DNA of 64,000 nt from Desulfuromonas soudanensis (GTDB lineage: Bacteria; Desulfobacterota; Desulfuromonadia; Desulfuromonadales; WTL): assembly GCF_001278055.1 (NCBI RefSeq), contig NZ_CP010802.1, forward strand, positions 1,612,001-1,676,000. Reading direction: 5' to 3'. The notes beneath the pieces are model-generated. The model searched no databases, was not told where the DNA came from, and saw only the letters and a program-made list of their open reading frames with translations. Made by a program: the position numbers and the translations under genes. Numbering within the stretch: the first letter of the stretch is position 1; the number at the start of each line of letters is the position of its first letter. This document shows positions 56,993-64,000 of the stretch, one piece after another.

Positions 56993-58225
56993 CTATCCGG
57001 TCTTTTTGTTTTCAGATTGCAGGTTCGAATTCACCAGCAGAAAACCGACGAGGGCAACGGCGGCGAAAAGGGCCCCGCCGAAAAAGGTCGCGTCAGCTCC
57101 GAACTGCTGCCACAACCAGCCGGCGAGAAGGCTGGCGAGCAATATGGATACGCCGCTGATCAGGCCAAAGACGCCAAAGGCGGTACCACGCAATTGCGGC
57201 ACTGTCGCATCGGCGATTAGCGCCGAAAGGATGCCCTGGGTCAGCCCGAGGTGAAGACCCCAGAGGGCTGCGCCGGCAAAAACCCACCAGATATTGCCCG
57301 CAAGGGCAAGGAGCAGATCGGAAGTGATGAGCACCGCCAGGCCGAAGGCCATCAGTCCCCGTCGACCGATGCGATCGGAGAGTTTACCGGCGGGGTAGGC
57401 GGTCAAACTGTAGGCGATGTTCATGATCACCAGCACCAGCGGGATGAGGACGATCTGGAGGCCCAGGTCTTCGGCCCGCAACAACAAAAAGGCTTCACTG
57501 AAGCGGGCCAGGGTAAAGACGGCGCCGACCAGGACCACAAGCCAATAACGTCGATCGAGAAAAGAGAGATTCTGGCGGGTGAAGGGAAATTTGAACTTCC
57601 GGGGAGAGGAGATCGCGGGTTCCCTGACCCAGAAGAGCAGGATCAGTACCGCCAGGATTCCGGGTATGAAGGCCAGCCAGAAGACGGTGCGGAACCGGTT
57701 GCCGGTGAGCAGCATCAGGCCGATGGCGAATAGGGGGCCGGCGAAGGCTCCGACACTGTCGAGGGATTGACGCAACCCATAGGCGGCTCCGCGCTGTGCC
57801 GGAGGGGTGACATCGGCCACCAGGGCATCGCGCGGTGCGCCGCGCACCCCCTTGCCGATACGATCGATAAAGCGGGCTGTAAAAACCAGGCCGATCCCCG
57901 GGGCCACGGCAAAGAGGGGTTTGCTCAGAGCCCCCAGGGTGTAACCGGCCAGGGCGAGGATCTTGCGCCTGCCGAGCCAGTCGCTCAGCGCCCCGGAAAA
58001 AATCCGTGTCATCATCGCCGTCGCCTCGGCCACCCCTTCGATCATTCCGACCGTCTGGGCTCCGGCGCCGAGGACGGTGACCAGATAGACCGGCAGCAGG
58101 CTGTGGACGATCTCCGATGAGATGTCCATGAAGAGGCTGACGAAGCCAAGGGCCCAGACGGTGGGAGGGAGCCGTCCGGTGCTCCGGGATTCGGGATGAT
58201 TCAGCGGATCGGAACCTGATGGCAT
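56993..58225 (-). CDS. Major facilitator transporter
   Basis: 410 aa, about 12 TM helices. The MFS loop 2-3 motif appears as GALSDWLGRRK and the loop 8-9 counterpart as GKLSDRIGRRG. The sequence is of the multidrug/hypothetical efflux type with VHSLLPVYLVTVLGA near TM1. Substrate unknown. It precedes the strong bidirectional terminator. Confidence 0.88.
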   Translation of the reverse strand: MPSGSDPLNHPESRSTGRLPPTVWALGFVSLFMDISSEIVHSLLPVYLVTVLGAGAQTVGMIEGVAEATAMMTRIFSGALSDWLGRRKILALAGYTLGALSKPLFAVAPGIGLVFTARFIDRIGKGVRGAPRDALVADVTPPAQRGAAYGLRQSLDSVGAFAGPLFAIGLMLLTGNRFRTVFWLAFIPGILAVLILLFWVREPAISSPRKFKFPFTRQNLSFLDRRYWLVVLVGAVFTLARFSEAFLLLRAEDLGLQIVLIPLVLVIMNIAYSLTAYPAGKLSDRIGRRGLMAFGLAVLITSDLLLALAGNIWWVFAGAALWGLHLGLTQGILSALIADATVPQLRGTAFGVFGLISGVSILLASLLAGWLWQQFGADATFFGGALFAAVALVGFLLVNSNLQSENKKTG

Positions 58226-58285
58226 AAGGATCTGGTCCTTGTCTTGGTGCAGGAAGGACCTGGAACGGCAGCAGAAGGGAAGAAA

Positions 58286-58963
58286 TCAGGCGCCCCGTTC
58301 GCCGAGCCAGATGGTATGGAGATCCCCTGTGTTTTCGTGTTCGTACACCCGGCTCTGCTGGACTTTGAAGCCGACCTTGCGCATCCGTTCGGTGAAGTTG
58401 CGGTCGGGGCCTGCCGACCAGACGGCCAGTATCCCCCTTGGCCGCAGCGCCGAGTAGGAGGCCGTTAACCCGTCGACCGAGTAGAGCCAGTCGTTTTTCT
58501 TGCGGGTGAGTCCTTCGGGTCCGTTGTCGACGTCGAGCATGATCGCATCATAGGCCTGCCGTTCGGATTTGAGAATCTTGGCGACATCGCCGACGCGAAC
58601 CCTGGCCCGTTCATCCTGCAGCGGATTCCCGGCATGCTGTCCGAGAGGGCCGCGGTTCCATTCCACCACCGCCGGCACCAGCTCGGCCACCACCACTTCC
58701 GCATCGGGGCCGAGGTGGCGCAGCGCCGCCGCCAGGGTAAAGCCCATGCCCAGGCCGCCAATCAACACGCGGGGTTGGGGACGACGGGCGATTTTGCCGC
58801 ATGCCAGTTCCGCCAGCGCATCCTCGGACCCGTGCGCCTGGGTGTTCATCAAAACCCCGCCGCCGACGATGCTGATGGAGAATTCATCATCGCGCCGGTG
58901 GAGTTGAAGTTCGCCGGCGATTCCCGGGATCTGTGCCGTATCGATGAGTTTCCAGTCAATCAT
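58286..58963 (-). CDS. Spermidine synthase-like methyltransferase-fold protein
   Basis: 225 aa. Rossmann core with VLIGGLGMGFTLAAAL, VVVAELVPAVVEWN and DAIMLDVDNGPEGL, as in SpeE-like proteins, but without the N-terminal tetramerization domain. The start MIDWKLIDTAQIPG (58963) is preferred; MRDTS (58978) is an alternative. Spermidine synthesis itself is doubtful. Confidence 0.78.
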   Translation of the reverse strand: MIDWKLIDTAQIPGIAGELQLHRRDDEFSISIVGGGVLMNTQAHGSEDALAELACGKIARRPQPRVLIGGLGMGFTLAAALRHLGPDAEVVVAELVPAVVEWNRGPLGQHAGNPLQDERARVRVGDVAKILKSERQAYDAIMLDVDNGPEGLTRKKNDWLYSVDGLTASYSALRPRGILAVWSAGPDRNFTERMRKVGFKVQQSRVYEHENTGDLHTIWLGERGA

Positions 58964-59049
58964 TGAGGTATCTCGCATTGTTCGAACGGTTAGGTCTGCG
59001 GGGGTGTCAGGGACGGCGGGGCGACGTCCCTGGGCGGCCGGGGAATGGC

Positions 59050-59319
59050 TCAACGGGCAAGGAAAACGATATAGGCGGCGGGGATTGCCAGAATCAACGT
59101 ACTGGCCATCCACCACTCCGAACCCTGCCGGCCGCGGATTTTTCCCGCAAGTCCCCGGATTGCGGTGACGATGCCGGTGAGTCCGCAGGCCAGGGCCAGG
59201 GCTACGGCGATCAGCCCGCGGTTGCGACAGCCGAGGAGTTCGACGGGGGTGGCGGCGACGAGGAAGAAGATGGCGATGAGGGCGAGGGGGATGACAATGT
59301 GTTTGGCTTCACGACTCAT
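59050..59319 (-). CDS. Small membrane protein, unknown
   Basis: 89 aa with three hydrophobic helices (HIVIPLALIAIFFLVAATPV; LIAVALALACGLTGIVTAI; STLILAIPAAYIVFLA). The ATG at 59319 overlaps the end of the DMT transporter gene by 11 bp, suggesting coupling. No family recognised. Confidence 0.65.
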   Translation of the reverse strand: MSREAKHIVIPLALIAIFFLVAATPVELLGCRNRGLIAVALALACGLTGIVTAIRGLAGKIRGRQGSEWWMASTLILAIPAAYIVFLAR

Positions 59320-60211
59320 GATCGATACCTCGTTGATACCTCGGGTCGCTTCCACGCCCGGCCAATGCCAGGCCGACACCGCCGAGAATGGCGACCGTCG
59401 CGACGATCAGGCGTAAGGTGATGACCTCCGAGAGAAAGAGGACGCCGCCGAGGGCGGCGAGCACCGGAACGGAGAGCTGGACGATGGAGGCCCTGATCGA
59501 TGTCATCCCCTGCAGGGCCGCATACCAGAGGGCGTAGCCCATCCCGGAGGCGAGCCCGCCGGAGAGAACCGCCAGGAGAGCGCCGGTGAATGTAACATGA
59601 ATCTCCCGAAGGAAGAAGAAACTTAGCGCGGCAACAAAGGGGAGGGAGCGGGTGAAGTTCCCTGCCGTATCGGCCAGGGGGGCTGCTGAGCCGCGCCCCT
59701 GAAGGGAATAAATCCCCCAGGCGATTCCGGCGCCGGTCATGAGCAGGGACCCGGTCAGGGAGGGGGCCGTGATTCCCGGGAAAACCAGGTAAACCAGACC
59801 GGCCAAGGCGGCAAGGAACCCGAGGGATTCGCCGCCGCGAAAGCGTTCGCCGCAGAGAAGGGCGGCGATAAGCATGGTCAGTTGCACCGCTCCGAAAAGG
59901 ATGAGGGCGCCGGTTCCGGTGCCCAGGGTGTTGTAGGCGAAGGAAAAGGCGGCCGCATAGATAAAGAGGACGGCTGCCGAAAACCAGCTCCCCCTGGACT
60001 TTGCCGGTTTATTGAAGGGGGGGGATTTCAGGAGGAGGGTAAGGACGAGGGCGCCGGAGACGAGGCGGATGGCCGTGAAACTGGCCGCATCGATGGACCC
60101 GTCCGTAAGTGCCAGTCGGCAGAGTATCGAATTGGCGGCGAAGGCAGCCAGTGCGAAGGCGGCAGAGGATGCGATTGTCAATCGACTGATTTTATTTGTT
60201 GAACTTTTCAT
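59309..60211 (-). CDS. EamA/DMT-family transporter
   Basis: 300 aa, about ten TM helices in two EamA halves (FALAAFAANSILCRLALTDGSIDAASFTAIRLVSG; ATVAILGGVGLAL near the end). Probably exports a metabolite or amino acid. Start at MKSSTNKISRLTIA; a 39-codon extension is rejected, though no good Shine-Dalgarno is visible. Confidence 0.85.
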   Translation of the reverse strand: MKSSTNKISRLTIASSAAFALAAFAANSILCRLALTDGSIDAASFTAIRLVSGALVLTLLLKSPPFNKPAKSRGSWFSAAVLFIYAAAFSFAYNTLGTGTGALILFGAVQLTMLIAALLCGERFRGGESLGFLAALAGLVYLVFPGITAPSLTGSLLMTGAGIAWGIYSLQGRGSAAPLADTAGNFTRSLPFVAALSFFFLREIHVTFTGALLAVLSGGLASGMGYALWYAALQGMTSIRASIVQLSVPVLAALGGVLFLSEVITLRLIVATVAILGGVGLALAGRGSDPRYQRGIDHES

Positions 60212-60404
60212 TGACGGTTCTGCCGGCAAAGAGTCGGATAGGTGCCGTATCGGTCGCCGCCGGAAAATTCGGGGCCGGTGAGAGGATGCACCCGGGGTCG
60301 GAAAGTCCAGGGTATCAGGAAGAATCACAGGCCGCTGAAATCAGGGGTTCCCATCCAGGAATTTGCTCCAAAAATCTCCGCAAGTCAACCCCGCCGACTC
60401 GGCA

Positions 60405-60432
60405 ATAAAAAAGGGCCCTGCGAGGGGCCCTT
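60405..60432 (-). terminator. Terminator after outer-membrane protein gene
   Basis: AAGGGCCC pairs with GGGCCCTT, and on the minus strand it is followed by six T then ATT. It lies 23 bp past the gene's stop. Confidence 0.88.
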
Positions 60433-60454
60433 GATAGGTCTGCATCGATTGTTT

Positions 60455-61090
60455 TCAGCGATTGCTCGTGGTCCGGAAATACATGGACACTCCGAGATAG
60501 ACCAGGTCCTCGTCGATATCGTAGTCGCTGCTTTGCCAGCTGCTGCCGTTCCAGTTGGGGCCGTTGCCGAGGTAGCGCATCATCACGAAACCGCTCTTGG
60601 CGGCCAGGGTCAGCCGTCCCGGAAGATTGTAATTGAGACCGACCGCAGCCCCGAGGCCGTAACCGAAGAGGTCGATGTCCCGGGCCGTCTCGCCGTCGAG
60701 TTCGCCGTCGATCCTGGTGAAGCGCAGCTCCGGACCGAACCAGAGGCGAAGCGGCGGGGCGATCAACCCTCCGAATCCGAAGGTATGGGTCATGACCAGG
60801 CCGTCGAGTTCGGCATCAACGCCGGGCTTATTGAAGGAGTCGATTTCCCACTCGGCCCGTCCGAGCTCCATGCGGTAATTGAAGAGGCGGTCGGTGGCCA
60901 GATTCGAATCGATGGTCAGGCCGAAATCGCGGTGCCAGCCGTCGGAATCGACGGCAGTGATATCTCCGTCCCACTTGGCTTCGACCTCTCCGCCGCTGAG
61001 GAAAATGCCGATTCCGCCGGCATAGACTGGGGAGGAGAGGAGCAGCAACAGCAGCGCCGACATCGACCGGCATAACAATACTTTAAACAT
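60455..61090 (-). CDS. Outer-membrane beta-barrel protein
   Basis: 211 aa. Signal peptide (MFKVLLCRSMSALLLLLLSSPVYA), then amphipathic strands (FNYRMELGRAEWEID, LRLWFGPELRFTRIDGE, LVYLGVSMYFR) of a small barrel of the OmpA/OmpW-like size. Function unknown. AAAGGAGG precedes the ATG at 61090; the longer frame is discarded. Confidence 0.78.
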   Translation of the reverse strand: MFKVLLCRSMSALLLLLLSSPVYAGGIGIFLSGGEVEAKWDGDITAVDSDGWHRDFGLTIDSNLATDRLFNYRMELGRAEWEIDSFNKPGVDAELDGLVMTHTFGFGGLIAPPLRLWFGPELRFTRIDGELDGETARDIDLFGYGLGAAVGLNYNLPGRLTLAAKSGFVMMRYLGNGPNWNGSSWQSSDYDIDEDLVYLGVSMYFRTTSNR

Positions 61091-61557
61091 CTTTGAAACC
61101 TCCTTTAAGGGCAAATTAAGGGGCCGGCGCTGACCTGCAGAGAGAAATTCCATTGCGCCACCCTTCATGCCCGGTTTCGAATGCAATTCCGGGGCCAGAG
61201 CATGAACCGGTTTCTGCCGGGGCCCTGGCGAAGGCTGCAACGATCTTCGCTCGAGTCGATCCGGCCAATGCGGCGCAGTAAATCCCGCCCGGCAGAGATT
61301 GTCCTCCTGCCGAAGCTCGCGGCGTAAAAAGAGGGGGTCAGTTATTTCCCTGAACTCCCGGCTTTAGAGCGTCATGGGAAGTGGTCCCGTTGGCAACGCC
61401 TGGAGTGGCGCTGCTGGCGCCTCGATGGGGCAGGGGGATGTCAGGGGAGGGTGTTTTTAACGGCCATTTTTGAAAAATATCTCGAATTGGCGTATAATTA
61501 GGATGTCCACAGGATGTCGCCCCAATAACCGTTGTCCAGAAATGGAAAGGAGGAGCC
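61091..61557. other. Intergenic region between divergent genes
   Basis: 467 bp between the barrel protein (minus) and the small CxxC protein (plus). Apart from the plus-strand promoter at 61470-61498 and a short GGCGC/GCGCC hairpin near 61410, I see nothing. Confidence 0.6.
61470..61498 (+). promoter_or_regulatory. Promoter of small CxxC protein gene
   Basis: TTGAAA (61470-61475), 17-bp spacer, TATAAT (61493-61498), 59 bp upstream of the ATG at 61558. A near-consensus sigma-70 promoter. Confidence 0.8.
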
Positions 61558-61731
61558 ATGACCGAGAAAAGAACGGATGAAAAACTGAAAAAAGGTTATT
61601 TTTTCTGTGAAGTCTGTCGCGAAAAGGTCTTGAGCGAGGATGCCGAAAAAGCGGGTTATCAGCATTGTGGTCGTAAAATGACCCCGATGGAGAAGGCTTA
61701 CATGAGCAGTCCCTCTCCCACCGGTGCTTGA
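61558..61731 (+). CDS. Small CxxC/HC zinc-ribbon-like protein
   Basis: 57 aa: charged N-terminus, FFCEVC (Cys17, Cys20), then YQHCGRKM (His36, Cys37). The two pairs, about 16 apart, could bind zinc. AAAGGAGGAG lies 6 bp before the ATG and a near-consensus promoter further up, so it is a real gene despite its size. Function unknown. Confidence 0.75.
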   Translation: MTEKRTDEKLKKGYFFCEVCREKVLSEDAEKAGYQHCGRKMTPMEKAYMSSPSPTGA

Positions 61732-61886
61732 TAAGAGACTTTTCCTGTTCTCATAGAGCGGCTACGGCCGCTTTTTTTATTGTCCTCTGTGGTCACGGGG
61801 GCCTATCGAAATGCGCCGGCCGATGGGTTATGACCAGGTTATCGGAAAAAATAAGTTCCTCGGCGGCCCCGGGAGAAGAGGACTTT

Positions 61887-62084
61887 TTACCGGGCTCGCA
61901 ATACGCTCACCGTTTCCCCGCCGATCCCCCAGTTGTCCGTATCGACCTCGTCGATGACGACCACGGTGGTGGCGGGGTTTTTGCCTAGGATATCCCGCAG
62001 CAGGTCGGTTACCCCCTTGATGAGTTGTGCCTTCTGCTCGGCGGTGGCGCCTTCGCGGGTGATCTTGATGTTGACGTAGGGCAT
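61887..62084 (-). CDS. 4-oxalocrotonate tautomerase family protein
   Basis: 65 aa, starting MPYVNIKITREGATAEQKAQLIKGVTDLL: Pro2, which becomes the N-terminal catalytic proline, and the family's usual length. Tautomerase activity is inferred from that Pro; the physiological substrate is unknown. GAGGAACC precedes the ATG. Confidence 0.88.
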   Translation of the reverse strand: MPYVNIKITREGATAEQKAQLIKGVTDLLRDILGKNPATTVVVIDEVDTDNWGIGGETVSVLRAR

Positions 62085-62302
62085 TGGTTCCTCCTCGGGA
62101 GTTTTATGTCGATTTTTTGCATATTAGGAGAATAAGGAAGGACAGGCAAGGGGACTTTTATCACCCCCGGCGCGACCTTGCCTCCAGGGGCCAGGTCCCT
62201 GTTCTCAGGATGTCGGGAAGATTGACAGGAGGTGCGAAGAGAAGGAGCTGGAAGACGAGGCGGGGGGAGCTTTGTTTAAGCGGTGACCGGTCGACGGAAA
62301 AT

Positions 62303-62338
62303 GACAAAGGCGGTCCCGATCCGGGCACCGCCTTTGTC
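62303..62338 (-). terminator. Terminator after PEP-CTERM gene
   Basis: A 12-bp stem (GACAAAGGCGGT with complement), 12-nt loop that can itself pair CCCG/CGGG, and ATTTTCC after it on the minus strand. It lies 19 bp past the PEP-CTERM stop. Confidence 0.7.
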
Positions 62339-62356
62339 CTCGATCTTTCGGAACGA

Positions 62357-62956
62357 TCAGGCCTCTTTCCTTGTGCGCCGGTACCAGGCAAGCCCGACAA
62401 GGCCACCGCCGAGGAGGAGGAGCGTGCCCGGTTCCGGAACGGGAGCGCTTTCGGTAAAGGTGAAATCATCCATGACAAACCACTCCGTTTCGTCGGCGTC
62501 GAAAGTAACCGCATCGATGCCAAACCAGTTCGCCTCGAACCAGACGGGCGAGGCATAAACGAGGTCGATTTCGGAGGCGTATTTGAGAATATTATTTTCC
62601 CACCCGAAAATTTTCAACGTCGGCTCGGATTCCCCGTGGGGTTCCGTAAACCAGGCGCCGACCCAGTCGAAAAGGCCGTTGCCAAGACTGACGTCGGAAG
62701 CGAACAGGTTGACCAAAGCATAATCACCCGAAACTGTCCCCGCGTTGTAGCCGAAACCGCAGCCTGGACCAAAATAGACCCCCACATTCGAAGACCAGGT
62801 GAAGCCGCCATAATCGTCCTCGAGTTCCGTATAGTAAGCTCCTTGATAGGAGGTGTCGTCAAAATTCAAAATTGTCGCCTTCGCCGTCCCGCTGAGGCCG
62901 AGAAGGAGTATTCCGAAAACCAATGCAGTCAACGCACTTGAAAGAGTCTTTTCCAT
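62357..62956 (-). CDS. PEP-CTERM sorted extracellular protein
   Basis: 199 aa. Signal peptide, a beta-rich middle with FGWENNILKYASEIDLVY and DDFTFTE, and a C-terminal PEP-CTERM sorting signal: VPEPGTLLLLGGGLVGLAW followed by RRTRK. It is cleaved by an exosortase, which is not encoded here. CAGGAGGAGACAGG precedes the ATG. A sigma-54-type promoter lies upstream, as in other PEP-CTERM genes. Confidence 0.88.
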   Translation of the reverse strand: MEKTLSSALTALVFGILLLGLSGTAKATILNFDDTSYQGAYYTELEDDYGGFTWSSNVGVYFGPGCGFGYNAGTVSGDYALVNLFASDVSLGNGLFDWVGAWFTEPHGESEPTLKIFGWENNILKYASEIDLVYASPVWFEANWFGIDAVTFDADETEWFVMDDFTFTESAPVPEPGTLLLLGGGLVGLAWYRRTRKEA

Positions 62957-63049
62957 GATCCTGTCTCCTCCTGGCTTGTTGCGGGGGGGGTCCCAGCGAA
63001 CCATTGCAAACGCGACCTGGACGAAAATTCTCTTGTTGCGGGGAAGTTT

Positions 63050-63065
63050 TGCATTATGCGTGCCT
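63050..63065 (-). promoter_or_regulatory. Sigma-54-type promoter of PEP-CTERM gene
   Basis: Minus-strand AGGCACGCATAATGCA matches the -24/-12 consensus TGGCACG-N4-TTGCA at all but two fixed positions, with GG and GC separated by exactly 10 bp. It lies about 95 bp upstream of the start codon, leaving room for a leader. Confidence 0.65.
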
Positions 63066-63239
63066 ATTCGTATCTAGCCGAAATCTAAAATATTTTTACT
63101 TATGTTCCCGGATTTTGTAGTTCATGTAAGTTTTTTCGACAACGATTTTGTTCCTTGCCAGGCCGAAGACCCTGTCCGTCCGTATGTTTTCTTCTCTCCC
63201 CATTCAGAAGTTGAATCGTCACCTGCACCTCCGGAACGT

Positions 63240-63815
63240 TCAATCGAGGCGTCGGCGAGCGACGATTCCCGCCACAGAGCCGCCTTTGCTGGAAGGTTCC
63301 AGTCCTTCTTCATGCCGCAGGATATCCCAGCCGGCAAAGATGTCCAGAAGTTCACCGGGGCGCAGGACGAAATCGGGATTGTCCGGCCCGCCGGGAAAGG
63401 GTCCGGCGCTGCTGAAGGTTCGCACCACGGCCAATCCGCCGGGGCGCACCGCGGCTCGCAGGTGCGGCATGAGTGAGCGCTGCAGGTAGAAGAGGAGGAG
63501 GATCAGGTTGAAGGCGGCCGGTGGCAGATGCGGCGCGGCTTCGAGATCGACCTGGCGGGTTTCGATCTTGAGGTTGCGGCGGGTCGCTTCCGTGCCGAGT
63601 TGGGCCAGGGCCTCTGCGGAGCTGTCGAGGGCCGTAACGGAGAGTCCCCGCTCGGCCAGAAACAAGGCGTGGCGACCTCGACCGCAGGCCAGATCGAGAG
63701 CCAGGCCGGTGCTCGGCAGGAGCGGCGCGATCGAAAGGAGCCAGGGGTCGACGGTGAAAGGCTGGTCGGCTCTTTCCCGCCAGCGGGCGTTCCAGTCCGG
63801 AGTCGAGGAAGTCAT
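63240..63815 (-). CDS. SAM-dependent methyltransferase
   Basis: 191 aa with Rossmann motif ALDLACGRGRHALFLAERGLSVTALDSSAEAL, post-motif LLLFYLQRSLMPHLRAAVRPGG and PDFVLRPGELLDIF. It resembles TehB-type tellurite/thiol methyltransferases; the substrate is unknown. Start MTSSTPDWNARW is family-like. Confidence 0.86.
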   Translation of the reverse strand: MTSSTPDWNARWRERADQPFTVDPWLLSIAPLLPSTGLALDLACGRGRHALFLAERGLSVTALDSSAEALAQLGTEATRRNLKIETRQVDLEAAPHLPPAAFNLILLLFYLQRSLMPHLRAAVRPGGLAVVRTFSSAGPFPGGPDNPDFVLRPGELLDIFAGWDILRHEEGLEPSSKGGSVAGIVARRRLD

Positions 63816-63880
63816 TGAGTCAGATCCTTTTTTGATGAGGGACGGCCAGGCTTCGGTCCGCCGGAGGAGAAGAAGGCTTC

Positions 63881-63889
63881 TGGTATAAT
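63881..63889 (+). promoter_or_regulatory. Extended -10 promoter
   Basis: TGGTATAAT (63881-63889) is a consensus extended -10. No good -35 is seen 17 bp upstream. It lies 37 bp before the final ATG. Confidence 0.55.
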
Positions 63890-63925
63890 GAACGGGGAAA
63901 AACTCTGAGAGAAAGGACTCTGGCC

Positions 63926-64000
63926 ATGAAGCGGGACGGACGCGAGAAGATCATATTTTTCAGCACGACGCTGGCCTATTTCCTCGTCGCCCTCGAGGTT
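63926..64000 (+). CDS. Partial membrane protein, cut at window end
   Basis: The first 25 residues (MKRDGREKIIFFSTTLAYF...) run off the end. A basic start followed by a hydrophobic segment suggests a membrane protein. GAAAGGA precedes the ATG. The family cannot be named. Confidence 0.55.
   Translation, partial: MKRDGREKIIFFSTTLAYFLVALEV

Noticed and set aside
57015-57035. GGTTCGAATTC resembling a tRNA T-loop
   Set aside because: It lies inside the MFS gene and no cloverleaf can be drawn around it.

Overview
The window looks like a chromosomal segment of a GC-rich, anaerobic deltaproteobacterium of the Desulfuromonadales/Geobacterales type. This is inferred from a ferredoxin-linked 2-oxoglutarate oxidoreductase (KorDABC), a long monomeric NADP isocitrate dehydrogenase, an LDH-like malate dehydrogenase and aconitase B, together with abundant chemosensory and cyclic-nucleotide signalling. 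No rRNA, tRNA, CRISPR array, integrase or transposase was seen.

Region by region. (1) 1-6.4 kb: TCA-cycle block on the minus strand: korDABC, mdh and icd. The icd promoter carries a perfect CTGTATAC-A-GTATACAG palindrome, and a near copy sits in the acnB promoter 25 kb away. (2) 6.5-19 kb: a minus-strand run holding a LysM lipoprotein, aspS, hisS, a HAMP-adenylate cyclase, a TPR protein, a receiver-GGDEF protein, comEC and an exported protein of unknown function. The GGDEF domain has Ser345 where diguanylate cyclases have the guanine-reading Asp. This is the mark of Hypr enzymes, which make 3',3'-cGAMP, and it is the most notable result here. (3) 19.4-29.1 kb: a chemosensory operon on the plus strand: pseudo-receiver, STAS protein, cheY, cheA, a receptor with a periplasmic zinc-binding CZB domain, cheW, cheR, cheB, a kinase lacking its phospho-acceptor His, and cheD. 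No flagellar gene is present, so the output may not be swimming. (4) 29.5-34.4 kb: uup-like ABC-F ATPase and acnB with a strong terminator. (5) 34.7-37.1 kb: hipBA-like toxin-antitoxin pair with tandem operator candidates, and a decayed aldo/keto reductase. (6) 37.2-45.2 kb: envelope and stress genes: DUF3108, MscS, DUF2254, PLDc_N, a coiled-coil protein, an outer-membrane barrel, a CREST-like membrane protein, YhcH and a GIY-YIG protein. (7) 45.3-48.1 kb: a pseudopilin with an HD-GYP c-di-GMP phosphodiesterase. (8) 48.2-53.6 kb: exported MsrB and MsrA, a c-type heme DUF3365 protein, an exported coiled-coil protein, and the copper proteins CopA and CopB. (9) 53.6-64 kb: a B12-binding radical SAM protein with a TetR regulator, a GDSL hydrolase sharing a candidate TetR operator, MFS and DMT transporters, an outer-membrane barrel, a 57-residue CxxC protein, a tautomerase, a PEP-CTERM protein with a sigma-54-type promoter, and a methyltransferase.

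Many starts were moved from the longest possible frame using Shine-Dalgarno sites and family start positions. All names rest on sequence recognition by eye; no database search was run.
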